Below, one piece after another: positions 26,368-34,470 of a stretch of 64,000 bases of DNA (position 1 is its first letter; each line of letters opens with the position of its first letter). The stretch is taken from NCBI GenBank assembly GCA_016703945.1, contig JADJBC010000005.1, forward strand, positions 186,001 through 250,000, written 5' to 3'. The position numbers were made by a program, and so were the translations under genes. Under the pieces are notes generated by a model that was not told where the DNA came from, made no database searches, and saw only the letters and a program-made list of their open reading frames with translations. Source of the DNA: Candidatus Aalborgicola danicus (GTDB lineage: Bacteria; Pseudomonadota; Gammaproteobacteria; Burkholderiales; Burkholderiaceae_C).

Positions 26368-27222
26368 TCAGGCCAAAGCCTTGCGCAGCCCGGCACTCAT
26401 GCTGTCGGCCAGCCAGACCAGCGCCATAAAGACCAGCAGCACACTGGCGACTTCGGACCCGTTGAACATCTTCATGGACGAGTCCATCAATTGGCCCAAA
26501 CCGCCAGCGCCAACAAAACCCAACACCGCACTGGACCGGATAGCGCATTCCCAGCGGTACACGGTGTAGCTGGTCAGCTCACCGGCGTTTTGTGGCAACA
26601 GGCCGTAAAAAAAGGCCTGCAAACGGCCAGCGCCATTGCGCATCAGACTGGTGGTGGCGTGGGTGTCGCCACTCTCCAAAATGTCGGCGTAGACCTTGCC
26701 CAGCATACCGCCATAGGTGAGGGCAATGGCCAGCACACCCGAGGTTGGCCCCAGGCCCACCACCCGCACAAACACCAGCGCCCACACCAGCTCTGGCACG
26801 CTGCGCAACAGCATCAACAGCCAGCGCACCAGTTGGCGCAGCAGGCCGGGGCCGGTCGCCATACGACCCGTCAGGCTGGAGAGCGACAACACCCGCACCG
26901 ACAGCAGCGCCAAGGGAATGGCCAGCAGCAGCGCCAGCGTCAGGCCGGCCGTGGCAATGGCCACCGTGCGCCAGGTTTCACGCGCCAGCAGCCACAGGAA
27001 CTCAGCATCGGTGCGGGGTGGGAAAAACGCGCCGACAAAATTCAGCGCGGGCTTGAGGGCGCCGGGCTCCAGCAGCGCCCAGGGCTTGAATTCGGTCAGC
27101 ACCAGGGCGGGCCAAATCAGCACCAGGCTGGCGAGCGCCCAAAAGACGCGCCCGGTCCAGGCGGGGTCGCGCAGCGCTACCGAGCGGCGCGCGGGGTAGG
27201 GCGGGGTGGCGGTTAGCGGCAA
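26368..27222 (-). CDS. PhnE-type ABC transporter permease (first of two)
   Basis: A 284-residue permease homologous to its neighbour, with six or so membrane segments and the cytoplasmic-loop region YADILESGDTHATTSLMRNG. The start overlaps the end of the ATPase gene by ten bases and the gap to the second permease is nine bases, so all are co-transcribed. The presence of two separate permeases suggests a heterodimeric channel. Confidence 0.82.
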   Translation of the reverse strand: MPLTATPPYPARRSVALRDPAWTGRVFWALASLVLIWPALVLTEFKPWALLEPGALKPALNFVGAFFPPRTDAEFLWLLARETWRTVAIATAGLTLALLLAIPLALLSVRVLSLSSLTGRMATGPGLLRQLVRWLLMLLRSVPELVWALVFVRVVGLGPTSGVLAIALTYGGMLGKVYADILESGDTHATTSLMRNGAGRLQAFFYGLLPQNAGELTSYTVYRWECAIRSSAVLGFVGAGGLGQLMDSSMKMFNGSEVASVLLVFMALVWLADSMSAGLRKALA

Positions 27223-28046
27223 TGCATCACCACCGGTGCGGGCACCGGTGCCAGGCTTTCGACCGGCGCACCGCCAGGGCCGGTCAACTCGTCCAGGTGT
27301 TGTGCATACAGCGCCTGCAGGTGCTGGGGAGTTACGCTAGCCGAGGGCAAATCAAAGGCTACGACGCCTTCGCGCAGGCCAATGGTGCGTGGAAAATGCG
27401 CCAGCGCCATTTCCACATGGTGCAGCGTGGCCACCAGGGTTGCGTCGCGCTCACGGGCGGCGCGGGTCAGGGTGTCAATGGCGTTAACGGACCGGGTGGG
27501 GTCCAGGGCCGACAGCGGCTCGTCCACCAACAACAGGCTGGCTTGCGACACCAGGGCGCGGGCCAGACCGACCCGCTGGCGCTCACCGCCGGACAAGCGG
27601 TCCACCCGGTCAAACAATTTGTCGCTGGCATCGAAGCCGGCCAAGGCCCGCTCGGCGCGCGCCATGTCTATCGGGTAGAACAGGCTGCGCAGACTGGTCC
27701 ACAGGCCCTCGTGGGGCAGGCGACCGGCCAATACCGCGGTGACGACCCGTTGGCGTGGTGGCAGCGGCGGCACTTGCGGAGCCAGAAACAACATGCCCCG
27801 CAACTGTTGCAGCTGGTGCCGCGACAAGCTCCAGGGGTTCTCGCCATCCAGCCACAGGCTCCCGGCCGACGGCTTGAGTGCACACGCCATCAGGTGCAAC
27901 AGTGTGGTTTTGCCAGCGCCAGAAGGGCCGATAACGGCAACCTGCTCACCGGCCGCTATCTGGAGGCTGATGCCGTGTAGGGCCGGCGTCGCGCCGGCTT
28001 GGGCCGATGGGTGGCAGCCCGAAACACCCCGCAGCTCGATTTTCAT
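27213..28046 (-). CDS. PhnC-type ABC transporter ATP-binding protein
   Basis: A 277-residue ABC ATPase. Walker A is GPSGAGKTTLLH, the signature motif is LSGGERQRVGLARAL and Walker B is LLLVDEPLSALDP, with the switch histidine in LVATLHHVEMAL. The layout is that of PhnC-type ATPases. It lies between the binding protein gene (74-base gap containing a dispersed repeat) and the first permease (overlap). It powers uptake of the anion bound by the periplasmic protein. Confidence 0.88.
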   Translation of the reverse strand: MKIELRGVSGCHPSAQAGATPALHGISLQIAAGEQVAVIGPSGAGKTTLLHLMACALKPSAGSLWLDGENPWSLSRHQLQQLRGMLFLAPQVPPLPPRQRVVTAVLAGRLPHEGLWTSLRSLFYPIDMARAERALAGFDASDKLFDRVDRLSGGERQRVGLARALVSQASLLLVDEPLSALDPTRSVNAIDTLTRAARERDATLVATLHHVEMALAHFPRTIGLREGVVAFDLPSASVTPQHLQALYAQHLDELTGPGGAPVESLAPVPAPVVMHCR

Positions 28047-28049
28047 ATG

Positions 28050-28104
28050 CGAAAAAGGCCTCTAGCCCACGTGAAATAAGCGTAAGTAGCTATCAATTTA
28101 GTAG
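28050..28104 (-). repeat. Dispersed repeat, copy 5
   Basis: On the minus strand it reads TTGATAGCTACTTACGCTTA followed by TTTCACGTGGGCTAGAGGCC. It lies in the gap between the binding-protein and ATPase genes of the transporter operon. Confidence 0.7.
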
Positions 28105-28120
28105 TAACTGAGAGGCGCAC

Positions 28121-28987
28121 TTATTTCAGCAGACCGGCGCTGCGGGCCGCTTGTTCGATGCCTTTGTAGTTCTCAGCCTTGGTGGGGATGAAACGGGTGG
28201 CGCGTTGCAGCTCCAGAATCTCTTTGCCTTCGGGCGTGTTGCGGTCCAGGCTTAAGAAGGCCTTGGTCAGCTTTTCGCGCTGGGCGGCGGGCATGTCGGC
28301 GTGTACGGTCCAGTTGTAGTCAAAGTAGCCCGGGGTGGTGTAGAACACCTTGACCTTGCTGGTGTCGACCTTGCCGTCCGCCACAAACTTTTCCCAGACC
28401 GAGATGTTCAAGGCACCGGCTTCCACCTTGCCTGCCGCCACGGCGGCAATGGTGGCGTCGTGTGCGCCAGAATAGGCCACACGTTTGAAGTCTTTGTCGG
28501 GGTCGATGTTGGCTTGCAGCAGGAAGCTGCGGGGCATCAAATGCCCCGAGGTGCTGGACTGCGAGCCAAAGCTGACGTTTTTGCCTTTGAGGTCGGCCAG
28601 GGTTTTGATACTGGGGTCGCTGGTGATGAAGACCGAACGGAATTTTTCGTCTTCTTCGCGCTGCACTAGGGGCACGGCCTTGCCGCCGGATCGCACGTTG
28701 GCCTGCACAAAGGTGAAGCCGCCGTACCAGGCCATGTCGACCTGTTTGTTGGCCAGAGCCTCGACTGAAGCGGCGTAATCGGTCACCGGCGTGAATTCAA
28801 CCTTCGTGCCCAAGGCTTTTTCCAGGTACTTGACCAGCGGTGCGGCCTTGCGGGCTAGCTCGGTGGGCGACTCGTCGGGGATGGCGGTGACTTTGAACAC
28901 GGCCTGGGCTTGCGCCAGGGAGGCAAATACCACCGCGGCACAAGCCAATCCAGTACGCAAACGGGGTGCAGAGAAAAAACCAAACAT
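28121..28987 (-). CDS. PhnD-type periplasmic binding protein, putative selenium-oxyanion ABC transporter
   Basis: A 288-residue exported binding protein with signal peptide (LACAAVVFASLAQAQA). The mature part shows TAIPDESPTELARKAAPLVK, MAWYGGFTFVQAN and SSTSGHLMPRSFLLQANIDP, typical of the PhnD clan. Its place next to a TIGR04348 glycosyltransferase is the context in which this subfamily is called a putative selenate transporter binding protein; I recall that assignment from established family models and could not test it. A phosphonate or phosphite substrate is the alternative. No phosphonate-degrading lyase genes are present, which weakens that alternative. Confidence 0.78.
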   Translation of the reverse strand: MFGFFSAPRLRTGLACAAVVFASLAQAQAVFKVTAIPDESPTELARKAAPLVKYLEKALGTKVEFTPVTDYAASVEALANKQVDMAWYGGFTFVQANVRSGGKAVPLVQREEDEKFRSVFITSDPSIKTLADLKGKNVSFGSQSSTSGHLMPRSFLLQANIDPDKDFKRVAYSGAHDATIAAVAAGKVEAGALNISVWEKFVADGKVDTSKVKVFYTTPGYFDYNWTVHADMPAAQREKLTKAFLSLDRNTPEGKEILELQRATRFIPTKAENYKGIEQAARSAGLLK

Positions 28988-29076
28988 GCATCACTCCTGA
29001 AATTGACAAAAGACGGCTTGATTAGACTCGAAACACAACGGGTCTGCTGGCGACGGCCAGTGCACCGCGCAGGGTT

Positions 29077-30114
29077 TTATGCCGCTGGTGACGGCAGCAA
29101 ACTGTCGACCAATGCGTGTAGCGCTTGTCGTTCGACCTGTGGCGAGAACAAGGGTGCACGTTTGGCGCACTGGCCCTGCAGGTGCGCCAGGAAGGCGGCA
29201 TCATCGCGGCACTGCCGAAGCAGCGCCACCAACCGGCTGGCGTCGTTCCAGTCAAAATAACCGGCATAGTCTTCGCCCAACATGCCCACATTGCCCGCAA
29301 TGCGCGACGCCAACACGGGCGTTGCGCAACGCACCGCCTCCATGACCACGTGGGCACCACCCTCCATCCGGCTGGTATGCACCAGCACATGGGCGCGCTG
29401 CATGTGGCGGCGGGTGGTGTTGTGGGGCAGGCCACCTAACCAGCGGTAGTTTGGACAAATCAATGCGGTAGCTTGGGCCAGGTCCGCCAGTGCGGCGTCC
29501 AATGGTGCTCCAATGTGGTCCAGACGTATGGCGTCGGCGGGTGCGAGCAAACGCGCGGCGGCAAACAGGGTCTCAGGCGATTTTTCTTCCCGCAGATGGC
29601 CCACCATCAGAGCTTTCAAGAAGCGCGTGGGTTTGGGCAAGGCCACACGTGCTGGTGTGGACTGAAAAATCACACGGGCGCGTGCCTGCAGCGCATTTGG
29701 CAAGGCGCTTAGGCCCATCGCTTGCAACACCACCAGGTGCTGCGCCAACTCTAGCGAGCGCTGTGCCAGGGGATCGGTCAAGATGTCGCGGTACAAATCG
29801 GTTCCGGTCAACACCACGGCCAGCCCGGGCACCGGCTGTACGACGGCCGAATCGGTGTGTCCCGGTGACCGGCTGTTCGCCCAGGCGCTAACCGAGTCCG
29901 CAGAACGCCTAGCGTGCAGGGCCAACATGCATTGGTCTGTCAAGGCCAGAGGTCCATCGGGCCACTGGGTGACGATACGGGCCTTGCGTGGTAGCGCGGC
30001 GCCGCCTGGAGACTGCAGCAATTGTTGCCAGCGACGGGCGGTTTGCCAATTCCCGTTGTTGGCATCGGCCAGCGCCGGGCTCACAATCACCACTGTTTGT
30101 TGTGTCGAATTCAT
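29077..30114 (-). CDS. senB: Selenosugar synthase, TIGR04348-family glycosyltransferase
   Basis: A 345-residue GT-B glycosyltransferase. The N-terminus has VSPALADANNGNWQTARRW, the middle has VVLTGTDLYRDILTD and AQHLVVLQAMGLSALP, all characteristic of TIGR04348. The described SenB enzymes use selenophosphate and a UDP-N-acetyl sugar to form a 1-selenosugar, the selenium donor for selenoneine. ATG at 30114 is the only start that keeps the family N-terminus without running into senA. It reads towards the selenium-type transporter genes, gap about 90 bases, and stands back to back with senA. Confidence 0.85.
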   Translation of the reverse strand: MNSTQQTVVIVSPALADANNGNWQTARRWQQLLQSPGGAALPRKARIVTQWPDGPLALTDQCMLALHARRSADSVSAWANSRSPGHTDSAVVQPVPGLAVVLTGTDLYRDILTDPLAQRSLELAQHLVVLQAMGLSALPNALQARARVIFQSTPARVALPKPTRFLKALMVGHLREEKSPETLFAAARLLAPADAIRLDHIGAPLDAALADLAQATALICPNYRWLGGLPHNTTRRHMQRAHVLVHTSRMEGGAHVVMEAVRCATPVLASRIAGNVGMLGEDYAGYFDWNDASRLVALLRQCRDDAAFLAHLQGQCAKRAPLFSPQVERQALHALVDSLLPSPAA

Positions 30115-30119
30115 CAAAA

Positions 30120-31418
30120 ATGTACTTTTCAACCGAAGCGGACCGGCCGGGCTGGCAGGCCGCACATGCCGCACGGTCCGCCGATGCCAGCCTGCTGGCG
30201 GAGCTGCTGGTCGACAGTCGCGCACATACCCTTGCGCTGGTGGATGCCTATGCGGCGGCCTTGGGCGAAGCCTTGGCGGTCGCGGTTTCGCCGCAACTCA
30301 ATCCTCCGCTGTGGGAGCTGGGCCACATCGGTTGGTTTCAGGAGTATTGGATAACCCGCAACCCGCAGCGTGCGCTGGGTATCAGCGCCGACCCCATGTG
30401 CCCGCGGAGCGCCGCGCTGCTGGACCACGCCGACTCCCTCTACAACTCCAGCCTGGTCGAACACCGTAGCCGCTGGCACCTGGAACTGCCCGATCTGGGC
30501 GCTACCCGGCGCTACCTGGCGAATGGCCTGGACGCCACGCTGAATCATCTGGCGCATGTCGGGTCGGACGACAACGCGCTGTATTTCTACCGCCTGGCCT
30601 TGTTCCATGAGGATATGCATGGCGAGGCTGCTGTCTACATGGCGCAGGCCCTGGGTCTTGTGCTGCCAACCCCGCTGAATTGCCGTCGGCCGCGCCGGTC
30701 CATAAAGGCTGTGCAGCCGCTTGTTTTGACGGCAGGGGATTGGATGCTGGGTTATATACATGACCCAGCCAGCGGTCAGGGCGTTGGCCCGGGCGCAGGG
30801 TTTGCGTTCGACAATGAACTGGCGGTCAATCGGGTTGCTGTGGGTGCCTGCGAGATCGACGACCGGCCGGTGTCGTGGCGGCGGTATCTGGCGTTTGTGC
30901 AAGCGGGCGGATACGCGGACGCCCGGTGGTGGAGCGACGACGGCTGGCAATGGCTGCAAATGAAGGGCGCCAACCCTTGCGTGCCACGCTATGTGCGGCA
31001 GCGCAGTGGTAGTCACGCAGAAGCGGTCTGGGAGCAGCGTTGTTTCGGCGCCTGGCAAACGCTGGACTTGGATGCCCCGGCCTGCCATTTGAGTTATTTC
31101 GAGGCGCAGGCCTGGTGCCGCTGGGCCGGGCGTGGTTTGCCCACCGAGGCCCAGTGGGAAAAAGCTGCGGTGACGCTGCCCGGTTTCGATTGGGGCGAGG
31201 TCTGGGAGTGGACGGCCAGCACCTTCAACCCCTACCCCGGTTTTGTCGCTCACCCGTACCGTGATTATTCGGCACCCTGGTTTGGCAGTCGGCCGGTGCT
31301 GCGGGGCGCCAGTGTGGCAACCCACTCTCGCATGGCGCACCCCCGTTATCGCAACTATTTCACACCCGAGCGCAACGATATCATGGCCGGGTTTCGCACC
31401 TGTTCGCTTGCTGGGTAA
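30120..31418 (+). CDS. senA: Selenoneine synthase, EgtB-like iron enzyme
   Basis: A 432-residue protein of the EgtB/SUMF1 superfamily. The DinB-like N-terminal domain provides iron ligands in ELGHIGWFQEYW and LFHEDMHGEA (HxxxHxE type). The C-terminal formylglycine-enzyme-like domain ends with EWTASTFNPYPGF and VLRGASVATHSRMAHPRYRN. SenA couples hercynine with a selenosugar and cleaves it to selenoneine. Three things support SenA over EgtB: adjacent senB, divergence from the second EgtB at 60 kb, and the altered HEDMHGEA motif. The start codon lies only five bases from the senB start on the other strand. Confidence 0.83.
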   Translation: MYFSTEADRPGWQAAHAARSADASLLAELLVDSRAHTLALVDAYAAALGEALAVAVSPQLNPPLWELGHIGWFQEYWITRNPQRALGISADPMCPRSAALLDHADSLYNSSLVEHRSRWHLELPDLGATRRYLANGLDATLNHLAHVGSDDNALYFYRLALFHEDMHGEAAVYMAQALGLVLPTPLNCRRPRRSIKAVQPLVLTAGDWMLGYIHDPASGQGVGPGAGFAFDNELAVNRVAVGACEIDDRPVSWRRYLAFVQAGGYADARWWSDDGWQWLQMKGANPCVPRYVRQRSGSHAEAVWEQRCFGAWQTLDLDAPACHLSYFEAQAWCRWAGRGLPTEAQWEKAAVTLPGFDWGEVWEWTASTFNPYPGFVAHPYRDYSAPWFGSRPVLRGASVATHSRMAHPRYRNYFTPERNDIMAGFRTCSLAG

Positions 31419-31430
31419 AAAGGGCGGTTG

Positions 31431-31447
31431 TTGCCGTGTTGGCAACG
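31431..31447. terminator. Short stem-loop between convergent senA and egtD
   Basis: GTTGCC and GGCAAC form a perfect 6-bp stem around GTGTT in the 38-base gap between the two convergent genes. It is a weak candidate for a shared transcription stop. Confidence 0.35.
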
Positions 31448-31456
31448 GCAGCGGGT

Positions 31457-32452
31457 TCATGTAGACGGTGCCCACAACACGGCAAAGCGGCCGTCTTCGG
31501 GCGAGGCTGCATCGGTCCAAACCTGCGGCTTGCCAAATCCGGCGCTGCACAACAGGTCCGAAAACCCGGGGACTGTCCATTTGTACGAGTTTTCGGTGTG
31601 AATGCGCTCTCCCTGGCCAAACGACCGGCTGCCGCCTGGCCATTGCACAGTGAGGTCACGCTGTGCCACCAGGTGCATTTCGATGCGCGATGCGTCACTG
31701 TTGAAGTGCGCGTAATGGGTCCAGTCGCCCAGCCGCATGTCACTGCCGATCAGGCGGTTGACATTGGGAACCAGATTACGGTTGAAGGCGGCAGTGACAC
31801 CCAGCGCATCGTCATAGGCGGCTTGCAGTTCGGCCGCGTCTTTCAGCAGATCCACCCCGATCAACAAGCCGCTGCCCGGTGCTGCGCCACAGGCGGACCG
31901 CACCTGGCGCAAGAAAACCTGGGCCTGCGCAGGTGTGAAATTGCCGATGCTGGAGCCGGGGTAAAAACACACCCGCGGACCGGCATTCGGTTCGCCAAGC
32001 TGGGGTGGCAAATCCAGTGATTGTGAAAAATCCAGGCCCACACCGACCAGGTCCATGTCGGGATACTGGCGTTGCAGACTCTCGAGACCGGCGCGCAAAA
32101 AGTCCACCGAAATGTCCACCGCGATATACCGTGCAGGTGCCAACGTTGCAAAAAGACTGGCCGCCTTGGCACAGTTGCCGGCTCCGAGGTCGATGAAGTC
32201 AGCACCCCGGGGCATCTGTTGTGCCATGGCAGGGCCATGTGCGCGGAAGATGGCCGCTTCTGTGCGCGTGGGGTAGTACTCCGGCAGCTCGGTAATGGCT
32301 TCAAACAAGCGTGAGCCCAGGGCATCGTACAAAAACTTGGGCGAAATTTCAGCGCCGCCCGGCGCCGCATTTGCCGTTAGTCCGTGGATCAGTTCCAGGC
32401 GAACCTTGTCGGCGTTGTCATGGTGAATTTGAAAGAACTGGGGAGATTTCAT
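31457..32452 (-). CDS. egtD: L-histidine N-alpha-methyltransferase
   Basis: A 331-residue SAM-dependent enzyme that trimethylates histidine to hercynine, the shared precursor of ergothioneine and selenoneine. Family motifs include SPKFLYDALGSRLFEAITEL, PEYYPTRTEAAIF, and the SAM site DFIDLGAGNCAKAASLF, then YIAVDIS. FYPGSSIGNFTPAQA is another conserved EgtD element. ATG at 32452 begins MKSPQFF; the extension to 32554 has no support. It is convergent with senA and upstream of tRNA-Pro. It is the only egtD in the window, so it probably feeds both SenA and the EgtB at 60 kb. Confidence 0.92.
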   Translation of the reverse strand: MKSPQFFQIHHDNADKVRLELIHGLTANAAPGGAEISPKFLYDALGSRLFEAITELPEYYPTRTEAAIFRAHGPAMAQQMPRGADFIDLGAGNCAKAASLFATLAPARYIAVDISVDFLRAGLESLQRQYPDMDLVGVGLDFSQSLDLPPQLGEPNAGPRVCFYPGSSIGNFTPAQAQVFLRQVRSACGAAPGSGLLIGVDLLKDAAELQAAYDDALGVTAAFNRNLVPNVNRLIGSDMRLGDWTHYAHFNSDASRIEMHLVAQRDLTVQWPGGSRSFGQGERIHTENSYKWTVPGFSDLLCSAGFGKPQVWTDAASPEDGRFAVLWAPST

Positions 32453-32555
32453 GACAGCAGCCAAATCGTGAAGAGTCTGGGTTAACCCGGTTGCCCGGGC
32501 GTTTACCAGTGATGCCGACAAAACTATGAAAGCGTGGCGCGCACCAGACTCCATC

Positions 32556-32632
32556 TGGTCGGGGTGAGAGGATTCGAACCTCCGGTCTCTACGTCCCGAA
32601 CGTAGCGCTTTACCAGACTAAGCTACACCCCG
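32556..32632 (-). tRNA. tRNA-Pro (anticodon CGG)
   Basis: On the minus strand a complete cloverleaf begins CGGGGTGTAGC. The anticodon arm is CTACG-TTCGGGA-CGTAG, so the anticodon is CGG (codon CCG). The T arm contains GGTTCGAATCC, the acceptor pairs CGGGGTG with CACCCCG, the discriminator is A, and the CCA end is encoded at 32556-32558. Confidence 0.95.
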
Positions 32633-32658
32633 ATTTGTGCACCAATAGCCCCGTTCAA

Positions 32659-33688
32659 TCAGTGATTTCTCTCAAGCAATTGGGACGCCAATTGTATCAA
32701 ACACGCCTGGTGCGGGCCTGCTGGTAAACGCATCGCGGAGTCGATGGCGCGCTGCGCTTCCTGTTGTGCCGCACTGCGAGCCACGCCCAGTGCACCGGTC
32801 TGTTTCACAATGGTTATGACCTGATCCAACATGGCGACGTCGCCCGTTTCAATGGCCAGCTGTATGGTTTTTCGCTCGGTTTCCGTGCCGCGTTGCATGG
32901 CGGCAATCAAAGGCAGGGTGGCCTTACCCTCACGCAAATCGTCACCCAGGTTTTTGCCCATCACCGATGCGTCACCGGTGTAGTCAAGCACATCATCGAT
33001 GACCTGAAAGGCCGTGCCCAAGGCTTGCCCATAGTCTGCACAAGCTTGCTCCAGATCTGCGTTGGCACCTGACAGAATTGCGCCAACACGCGCGCTGGCT
33101 TCAAACAGTTTTGCGGTTTTAGAGCGGATGACTTGCAGGTATCCGGCCTCGTCGAGCCCGGCGTTGTGCATGTTCATCAGCTGCATCACTTCGCCCTCTG
33201 CAATGATGTTGGTGGCGTTGGCGAGTACTTCCATGATGCGCATACTCTGCGTATCGACCATCATCTGGAATGCCCGGGAATACAGGAAATCACCCACCAG
33301 GACACTGGCCGGGTTGCCAAACTTGGCATTCGCGGTAGGGCTGCCGCGGCGCAGCGCGGAGTCATCCACGACGTCATCATGCAAGAGGGTTGCCGTGTGG
33401 ATGAACTCAACCACCGCGGCCATATTGAACCGCTGGTCGCCCTGGAACCCCAAGGCGCCGCAGCACAGCAGCAACAGGGCAGGACGCAGCCGCTTGCCAC
33501 CTGCTGAAATGATGTATTGGGAGACACTGCCCACCAGGGGGCACACCGGAGGCCAGCCGATAAGCGATGACCTGGTCGACTTGACGCATGTCCTGTTCGA
33601 CGATGGAGAGGCCAGTCGGGGTGCCGGTTGGATTGGCTTGCAAGGCTGTACTGCTGTTGGTTAGTTGCTGGATTGTATCGAAGCCCAT
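32659..33688 (-). pseudogene. ispB: Octaprenyl-diphosphate synthase, frameshifted in a G/C run (probable sequence error)
   Basis: A polyprenyl synthase making the ubiquinone side chain. FARM motif is LLHDDVVDD; the second Asp-rich motif is FQVIDDVLDYTGD; SAGGKRLRPALLLL binds isopentenyl diphosphate. The frame with these motifs opens only at 33546. The missing N-terminus (EQDMRQVDQVIAYRLASGVP) lies in another frame starting about 33688. They join if the five-base run at 33537-33541 (C5 on the coding strand) had four bases, giving ASGVPLVGSVSQYI. The gene is normally essential, so this is best explained as an assembly or sequencing error. It lies divergent from rplU, the standard betaproteobacterial arrangement. 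Confidence 0.85.
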
Positions 33689-33824
33689 TCGCAGCCTTTC
33701 TAGGTTGGCCTCCCACGGTTGCCATCTATTGGGTGCGGTGCTATACTCTTGGGCTCTGCGAAAATTCGTTCGTAGGGTCACACCTGCTGAATCAAATCGG
33801 CAGGGTCAAGTTAAAGAGGTCAAC

Positions 33825-34136
33825 ATGTACGCGGTCATAAAAACCGGTGGCAAGCAATATCGGGTTGCTGCTGGCGAAAAAATTAAAGTAGAACAGATTG
33901 CTGCGGACGTAGGCCAAGAGATTGTGATCGACCAGGTTCTGGCAGTCGGAAACGGCGCTGAATTAAAGGTTGGCACACCCTTGGTGTCCGGCGCGACTGT
34001 CACAGTCACAGTACTGTCTCACGGCAAGCACGACAAAGTTCGCATCTTCAAAATGCGTCGTCGCAAGCACTATCAGAAACGTCAAGGTCACCGCCAGCTG
34101 TTCACTGAACTGCAAATCGGCGCTATCGTAGGATAA
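33825..34136 (+). CDS. rplU: 50S ribosomal protein L21
   Basis: A 103-residue ribosomal protein with the typical start MYAVIKTGGKQYRVAAGEK and C-terminal RRRKHYQKRQGHRQLFTEL. It binds 23S rRNA in the large subunit. GAGG (AAAGAGGTC) precedes the ATG. It is the first gene of rplU-rpmA-obgE, with only four bases to rpmA. The long upstream frame extension from 33588 is an artefact crossing the ispB N-terminus. Confidence 0.97.
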   Translation: MYAVIKTGGKQYRVAAGEKIKVEQIAADVGQEIVIDQVLAVGNGAELKVGTPLVSGATVTVTVLSHGKHDKVRIFKMRRRKHYQKRQGHRQLFTELQIGAIVG

Positions 34137-34140
34137 GGTC

Positions 34141-34398
34141 ATGGCACAGAAAAAAGGCGGCGGCTCTACGCGAAATGGGCGCGATTCCAAGCCCAAAATG
34201 CTCGGTGTGAAGAAATTCGGCGGCGAATTGGTCAGCGGTGGCGCGATCATCGTGCGTCAACGCGGCACCAAGTTCCACCCCGGTACCAATGTTGGCATTG
34301 GCAAGGATCACACCTTGTTTGCGCTGACAGAAGGCCACGTTTCGTTCACCACCAAAGGTGCACTGAACAAACACACGGTGAATGTGACCGCAGCCTGA
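34141..34398 (+). CDS. rpmA: 50S ribosomal protein L27
   Basis: An 85-residue protein with the invariant N-terminus MAQKKGGGSTRNGRDSKPK, whose flexible tail reaches the peptidyl-transferase centre, and RQRGTKFHPGTNVGIGKDHT. It follows rplU by four bases and is closed by an intrinsic terminator. Confidence 0.97.
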   Translation: MAQKKGGGSTRNGRDSKPKMLGVKKFGGELVSGGAIIVRQRGTKFHPGTNVGIGKDHTLFALTEGHVSFTTKGALNKHTVNVTAA

Positions 34399-34420
34399 TC
34401 TGCGGTGACCCTCCCCTAGA

Positions 34421-34450
34421 AACCCTGCGCCGAAAGCGCGGGGTTTTTCG
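34421..34450 (+). terminator. Intrinsic terminator after rpmA
   Basis: A 9-bp stem (ACCCTGCGC with GCGCGGGGT, one G-T pair) and a CGAAA loop are followed by TTTTT. It lies between rpmA and obgE, 22 bases after the rpmA stop. Confidence 0.85.
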
Positions 34451-34470
34451 TTTATAACCAGCAATACACC

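Noticed and set aside
25507..28987. Labelling the ABC transporter as a phosphonate (phn) importer
   Set aside because: No C-P lyase or phosphonatase genes are present, yjdM is distant and not catabolic, and the direct neighbour is senB, which fits selenium better.
30120..31418. Calling this gene egtB
   Set aside because: A more typical egtB exists at 60259, while this copy is paired with senB and has the altered HEDMHGEA motif, so SenA is favoured.
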